Assembly: GCA_021464415.1 (NCBI GenBank)
Contig: JAKCWG010000392.1
Location: 1-64,000 of the forward strand
DNA from: Lonicera japonica
Lineage: Eukaryota; Streptophyta; Magnoliopsida; Dipsacales; Caprifoliaceae
Length of the DNA stretch: 64,000 bases
Reading direction: 5' to 3'
This document shows positions 58,910-64,000 of this stretch, in pieces (positions within the stretch are counted from its first letter, which is position 1; each line of letters opens with the position of its first letter). Under the pieces are notes generated by a model, which was not told the DNA's origin, did no database searches, and saw only the letters and a list, made by a program, of their open reading frames with translations. Position numbers and translations under genes: made by a program.

Positions 58910-60931
58910 TTACTCCATTTGTTTCTTTCCTTTGTCTTTTTGTTTGGCAGTTGAAGTGTCGGCGTTTTCATAGAGACGGGTGAGCCATCTACTCATGTGG
59001 GTAGTAATATCTTCATTTGGCTCTGCAAAATCATCATATTTGTCAATATCAACAAACATATTATTTGATTTAGATTTAACCGAACGGACCTTAGATTTTG
59101 AATCTTGAGATATAAACATTATATCCTCATCCATATCTAGTTGAGATGCTAATGCTTGGAGGATTTTTGCTTTAAGCTCTTTGACTAGGGTATTAGGAAA
59201 TTTCTCTTTTAGAGAAGCCAAGGATGGAGCTTTAAACTCGGATTTTTCAATATTTTGTTTCTTTAAGAATGCCTCATCATCTGCAGCATTCTTATTGAAT
59301 TCAATAAATTCAAAGAGATCTTTTTTAATTTGAACTATAAGTTCTGTGGTTTCAAATTTTTGTCACCATTTATAGTAATAGTCACAGACTAAAACAAATA
59401 AACCGTTATTACGGGTAATAGTATTAAAATTCCATTGAAAGATCCAAGGAATATGATATGTAGTAAAAAAGTGTAATAACTCAAAATTTTTAGTAGGATA
59501 TTGCTCCTTAATGAGGAGCATAGGATTAGTCTTTCTATAAGTAATAAAGATTTCATACAAATTATTTGGAAGAACATCTTCCTTTGGCCCATTAAGCATG
59601 AACCATTGGAAAAATGAGTGAGGAAGAGTTTTAAAATTATTATCCAAACCTTCACCTTTAAGGCTATTAATACAAAAGAACCAGGTATGAGTATTATACT
59701 GGTTTTGATATAGAAATGCCTTCTTCCGGGCATCAATATAATCCCAATAATTATAAGTATAGGGACCTGTTTCAGCATAATAATTCCGCAAGCTTTGCTC
59801 TTTATTGGTATTTAATCCCCACTCCTCAATATTTACTATCCCTTTAATAAACGCCTTACTGAAGATAATTTCTGGTTTACAGGATCCCACATTTCTGTTT
59901 ATGTGAGTAAATTGTACACTTTGATTGTATACCAGAATAGCCTTGTAATAATCTCTAGTTTTTCCACTAATAAGTGGGAATTCCATATTATTTTTGAAAT
60001 ACCTTTGTGCAATAGTCCCAGGGTTAAGAGCAAATCTTTTATCACTCTCTTGTAAGTATAATACGAAATCTTGTTGTGGCTTTTTTAAAGCCACCTGAAC
60101 TCAGGAATGGTAACGGGGCAGTTTCGGGACGGTTTTGCCTAAATCCGAAACCGAACCGAATTATTTTATCCTGAACCGAAACCGCCCTAAATTAATTTAC
60201 GGTTAACTGAATCCGAACCACCCCGCCTCGAATATATAGATTACGAGTTGGTCGACCCACCCCGACCCGCCCCGAATAACCATTATTTAAAAAAAAAATT
60301 GGACAACAATTTCAAACAAAAGTAGTAATGTAGCATTTTTCAAATATAAGGCAATAGCCAATTAAACAAACATTAAACTAATTAATTTTCAAACAAATTA
60401 ATTAATTAAGCATCCATTCTTTAAAAATCACAAATAACTTCAAATTAAAAGTTCAAATCTTGAAACACAATTAAACTAAAAACCGAAATAAGTATATATA
60501 TTTTAATATAAGTATATGTATTTTTTATATAAAATAATATTTTTATATTTTATATATATATACATATTCGAGGCAGTTCGGGGCGGTTTTTAGGAGGGAA
60601 AAATCGAAACCGAAATCGAACCCGCATCGGTTTTTTTTAAAAAACCCGAAACCGAATCCGTTTAAAGAAAACCGCTCTGAAACTGCTCTAAACGGATCGG
60701 ATCGGTTCGGTAACCCGGAGGGTTGGTTTTTTTTGCCATCCCTACCTGAACTTCCTCTTTAAAAGCTTCTTTGAACGTCGTAAGAGATGGTGGTTTAACC
60801 TGAGAAGAGCTTTCTTGGGATTTAATCCTAGAGGTACCAATATTGATTTGAGGACTGCAACCTTAAGGTTGTCCTCTCCCTCTGCCTCCACGTCCTCTAT
60901 AAGAGGAGGAGGAACCTGGTGGTCTACTCAT
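58910..60931 (-). pseudogene. Endogenous pararetrovirus ORF downstream of RNase H
   Basis: Its ATG (60,931-60,929) overlaps the TGA of the RNase H frame as ATGA, a coupling typical of compact viral genomes. It begins with a short Arg/Gly-rich segment (YRGRGGRGRG), and later parts include YNYWDYIDARKKAFLYQNQ and, near the end, an acidic and Lys-rich tail. In-frame stops lie at 60,863-60,865 and 59,363-59,365, and a hAT MITE interrupts it at 60,102-60,744. Position corresponds to the transactivator/inclusion ORF of some caulimovirids, but I do not recognise its motifs, so function is left open. Confidence 0.6.
60102..60744. mobile_element. Non-autonomous hAT element in the viral ORF
   Basis: Ends CAGGAATGGTAACGGGGCAG and, reversed, TAGGGATGGCAAAAAAAACC, flanked by CCTGAACT on both sides (60,094-60,101 and 60,745-60,752). 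Internally rich in CCGAACCGAA and GGATCGGTTCGG subterminal repeats. 643 bp, no coding capacity. It is younger than the viral integration. Confidence 0.9.
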
Positions 60932-62336
60932 GAGACCGAACCCTGCAAGAATTCTCTAGTTAAGAAATCAGGAAGAAAATTTGATTCTCCCTTTATAAAT
61001 TCTATTTTAAAATCGAATACAGATAATATAGCCTGCCATCTTGCAAATATTTGTTTGGAAGCAATATTCTTTACATCTTTTTCAAGTACATCTTTAACAG
61101 CTTGGCAATTAATACATAAAAGAAATTCTTGATTTAATAAATCTTCTTGGAAACCAGAGATACATTCTCCAATAGATAATATTTTCTTTTTAATAGTAGA
61201 GTAATTTTTCTGAGCATCATTCCATTTCCCAGAAGTAAATCTAGATAAGATTTCTTTATCAGAGTCTTTAAACTTTTGTTTAAGAATACCACCATAGCCA
61301 ATATCCGAGCCATCAGTCTCAACAATTTTAAAAAAAATGTAGAAAAACAAGAGCTAGACAAGGTAATTGTTTAACCTTAGATTTAATAATTTTAACAGCG
61401 TTAGTATGCTTTTCAGTCTAAGGAGGAGGGTTCTTCCTCAGCCTCTCATACAAGGGAATACAATCTGTAGCGAGATTTTGATAATAATCACGAATATAAT
61501 TCAAAGAACCCAAAAACCTTTGTAATTGGGTTTTATCTCTAATCTCATTAGGGAATTTATCAGCAAATTCAATAGCTCTATTAATAGGGATAATACTTCA
61601 TTTACTAATTTCATGACCTAGAAACCTGATTTTAATCTGAAAAATGCTTATCTTTTTAGCTGAGACTACTAATCCTACAGTCTTCATAATCTTAATAAAA
61701 TTTTGGATTTGTTTAATATGTTGATCAACACTTTGTGAGAAGATGAGAATATCATCAATATAAACAATAAAGAAAGTAATATCAGAAGTAAAAATATCAT
61801 TCATAATATTCTGAAATTCTGAAGGGCATTTTTTTAAGCCCAAATGGCATAACATTCCACTCATAATGTCCAAATGGAACAGTAAAACCAATTTTATATT
61901 TATCAACTTCAACAATTTGAATCTGCCAATATCCTGATTTTAAATCAAATTTGGAAAATATAGTAGGAGCTTGTAGGCGAGCCAATAAATCTTTTTTATT
62001 AGGAATGGGACATCTAATCCATTTTAAAACTTTATTTAAAGGTTTATAATTTATAACTAACCTGGGAGCTCCTCTTTCAATCTCGAAAGCTTTATTAACA
62101 TAAAAAGCAGTACAGCTCCAAGGAGAATAACTTTTTCTAATAAGATTTTTCTCTATAAGAGAAGTAATCTCAGTTTTGCAATATTCTAATAATACTAAAT
62201 TCATTTGAGCAGGTCTAGCTTTGGTAGAAATATTTTTCTCATCAAAATCTTCCTCATAAGGAAGAGGGACTAAATGTTTTTTCCTGTCCCAAAAGGTTGT
62301 AGGTAAGTCACTACAAATTTCGCGAATAATTTGCTC
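60928..62336 (-). pseudogene. Endogenous pararetrovirus reverse transcriptase and RNase H
   Basis: Minus strand. RT blocks run from about 62,204 (IEKNLIRKSYSPWSC, PRLVINYKPLNK, FSKFDLKSGYWQI) to the catalytic YIDDILIFS near 61,745-61,775 and KIRFLGHEIS. RNase H follows at 61,350-60,928 (RFTSGKWNDAQKNYSTIKK, ending FLPDFLTREFL). It is read from at least three frames, with frameshifts near 61,830 and 61,340 and stops near 61,595 and 61,420. The enzyme would copy viral RNA into DNA in the cytoplasm; this copy cannot. Confidence 0.85.
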
Positions 62337-62862
62337 CTAAAGATTTTTAATATAAAGCTTAGTTTTAGGAGTATTAATTTGAAGATTTATGTTCATAATT
62401 TTAAAATCCTCTTGTAAATAATTAAGATGTTTTTCTTTAAAAACAAGTTTATCTTTAACTTCATTAATTTCTTTAACTTGAGGTTTTATGATAAATCTAA
62501 AAATAATTTCTTTATCCTCAAGCTTAGTAATAATGCCTTCTGGAGTTTTAGAGAAAGTCTCAATAAAACTTAAAAAGGGAGTACCAAAGATAATACGTTG
62601 GGATAAATCCTTAATCATAATAAAAGTTCCTTTAATGCAAATACCATCATTGCAAATATAAGCATTAGATAATTTAAACTTGATTTTTAGTTTATTTCCT
62701 CCTGCACTAGTCGTGGTTTGGGAGGTTTTATTAAAATATTTAGTAGGAACAAGACATTCTCTAATGCAATTCATATCAGTTCCACTATCAATTAAAGTAA
62801 TATCTTTGTCTATAACTATAGTTATATTAACATACCATTTTTATAGGCAATCTTATCTATAA
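62337..62862 (-). pseudogene. Endogenous pararetrovirus aspartic protease region
   Basis: Minus strand. The catalytic IDSGTDMNCI motif is near 62,770-62,800 and a second hydrophobic block IIFGTPFLSFIE is near 62,580. It lies directly before the RT, as in caulimovirid polyproteins. A stop at 62,337-62,339 separates it from RT and a frameshift near 62,830 from the upstream part. Confidence 0.7.
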
Positions 62863-64000
62863 GGTTAAGAAAATTATCACTAGTATTTATAGGAACAATT
62901 TCCTGTGAAGCAGAAGGAGTTTTAGTCTTAATAGGGGTTTTTTCAATAGTAGAAAGGCGAAGTTTAACTTCTTTTATCTCAATTTTTAGACTATTAATTT
63001 CCATTTTTAAATCGAAAATAGTGGCTTCTTTCTCAGGAGTTTTATAAAAACTTTCAAGTATATTATGCAACGAATAAGGTTCAGTACTAGGCAAAATAGT
63101 TTTTTTCAGTTTTAAAACTAGTCAAATATTGTTCTATAAGCTTACGTTTTACATTATTATCAGTAACCTGGTCTATAAGATCTAAAATCGATTGTTCTTC
63201 TTTAGCAAGAACATTAATACTAAGACCATTAATCTCAAGGATAGCCTTATAATAATCAGTTTGAGTCTTACACTTACAATCAGACTCTGACTCCGAATTA
63301 CTAGTAGAGGAACTTGGGGAGGGTGATTGAATTTCGTTAAAAAACTCCTCCTCTTCATTATCATCATCTTCATCACTAGGGTTTAATAAAACCTCCATGA
63401 GTTGCCTTTTAAGGCCTTCATCAGTTATTTCATTAAGCTTTTATTTAGTTCAACATTTATTAGCATAGTGGCTGGCTTTGCCACATTTTCTACAAATAAC
63501 ATGACTCATATTACTGGCCTTTTTGGTGGCCCAGACTTCCTATAAGGAGTCCTAGAGGTAGAAGCAACATGAGCTTTCTTATGGGCCTTCTTACGCCACT
63601 TATTATATTTTCTAGTCTTATTAGAACTATCAGTTTTCCTATTCCTGGAATGAGGAATATTAATATCGTAGGCAAACTGGTCACATAACTCACCTATCTC
63701 TTTCCTACCGATTATGTTCTGGGCTTTTAATTGGGCTTTAAGCTTAATATCATTGCATAAAGATAATCCTTCGACAATACTTTCACTAATAAGATAGCCA
63801 TAAGTATAATCCTTATAAGGGATGGACGTTCCGCCATGCTTTTTACTTATACGGTCCTTAACCTTTTGGGTAAATAACGTTGGTAATCCAGCTATAAAAT
63901 TTTCTTTCCAGAAATCGGCATTTGCGTCTTCTCTGGTCATAACCTTGGATAGGAAAACATCCTTATACTACCTAAAATGGGTTAAAGTAGGACTGTTGAC
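62863..64000 (-). pseudogene. Endogenous pararetrovirus coat-protein region, partial
   Basis: Minus strand. 63,506-63,940 reads FWKENFIAGLPTLFTQKVKD, YKDYTYGYLISE and a basic Lys/Arg stretch, typical of caulimovirid coat proteins. In the next frame, a CCHC knuckle CRKCGKASHYANKC is at about 63,446-63,490. Then comes an acidic Ser-rich segment (63,398-63,250) and a coil (62,940-63,040). Stops follow the knuckle and separate the parts. The upstream end, where movement protein would be expected, is beyond the window. Confidence 0.75.

Larger units (their letters stand above)
58910..64000 (-). mobile_element. Endogenous caulimovirid (pararetrovirus), partial, runs off the window
   Basis: Minus strand, order: coat protein with zinc knuckle, protease, RT, RNase H, then an overlapping downstream ORF. 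There is no integrase after RNase H and no LTR, which separates it from Ty3 elements and fits Caulimoviridae. The genus was not determined. The coding regions carry many frameshifts and stops and a hAT insertion, so it is an old, defective copy. Confidence 0.85.

Overview
This is AT-rich nuclear DNA from a flowering plant, most likely a eudicot. The window holds plant-only receptor kinase families (LRR-RLK subfamily XII and CrRLK1L), a LOB-domain protein, Athila, Sirevirus-like, Cassandra and other LTR retrotransposons, a MULE, hAT and Tourist-like MITEs, and an endogenous plant pararetrovirus. I see no prokaryotic operon and no CRISPR array.

Layout. (1) 1-13,091 is a decayed segment of an LRR-RLK cluster: a 5' half (1-1217, minus) and a 3' kinase tail (12,094-13,091, minus). 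A degenerate Ty3 element (3,860-4,984) and a TRIM (5,000-10,188) lie between them. The TRIM is interrupted by a 4.6 kb LTR element with no recognisable gag or pol, which carries a LOB-domain (LBD) transcription-factor ORF antisense to the element. (2) 13,092-23,715 is a nest. A 5'-truncated Athila-like Ty3 element cuts the kinase tail; it contains a Cassandra solo LTR with 5S rRNA-derived sequence and a Sirevirus-like Copia element (18,443-22,951). (3) 23,715-28,700 is a further, nearly full-length but broken LRR-RLK with a Tourist-like MITE in it. (4) 31,950-40,853 is a CrRLK1L (FERONIA-family) gene whose kinase exon is split by a 6.36 kb Copia element with near-identical LTRs and a GGGGA target duplication. 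(5) About 44.4-50.5 kb is a MULE-like element: a broken transposase gene with one intron (plus strand), a convergent second gene (minus strand), and dozens of copies of a perfect palindrome in its flanks and intron. (6) 51,948-53,514 looks like three inverted-repeat elements nested inside one another. (7) 56,060-58,340 is another duplicate of the RLK-cluster flanks with only a stub of the RLK first exon. (8) 58,900-64,000 is an endogenous caulimovirid (minus strand: coat-protein zinc knuckle, protease, RT, RNase H, then an overlapping downstream ORF), broken by stops, frameshifts and a hAT MITE; it runs off the right edge.

How it fits together. The receptor genes are the ancestral framework. 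Repeated segmental duplication made LRR-RLK copies, which decayed and were filled with transposons. Only the CrRLK1L gene is otherwise well preserved, and it is split by a recent insertion. The least expected items are the LBD-bearing LTR element and the palindrome-array MULE. All coordinates were read by eye; element ends with stated target duplications are reliable to the base, the others are approximate.
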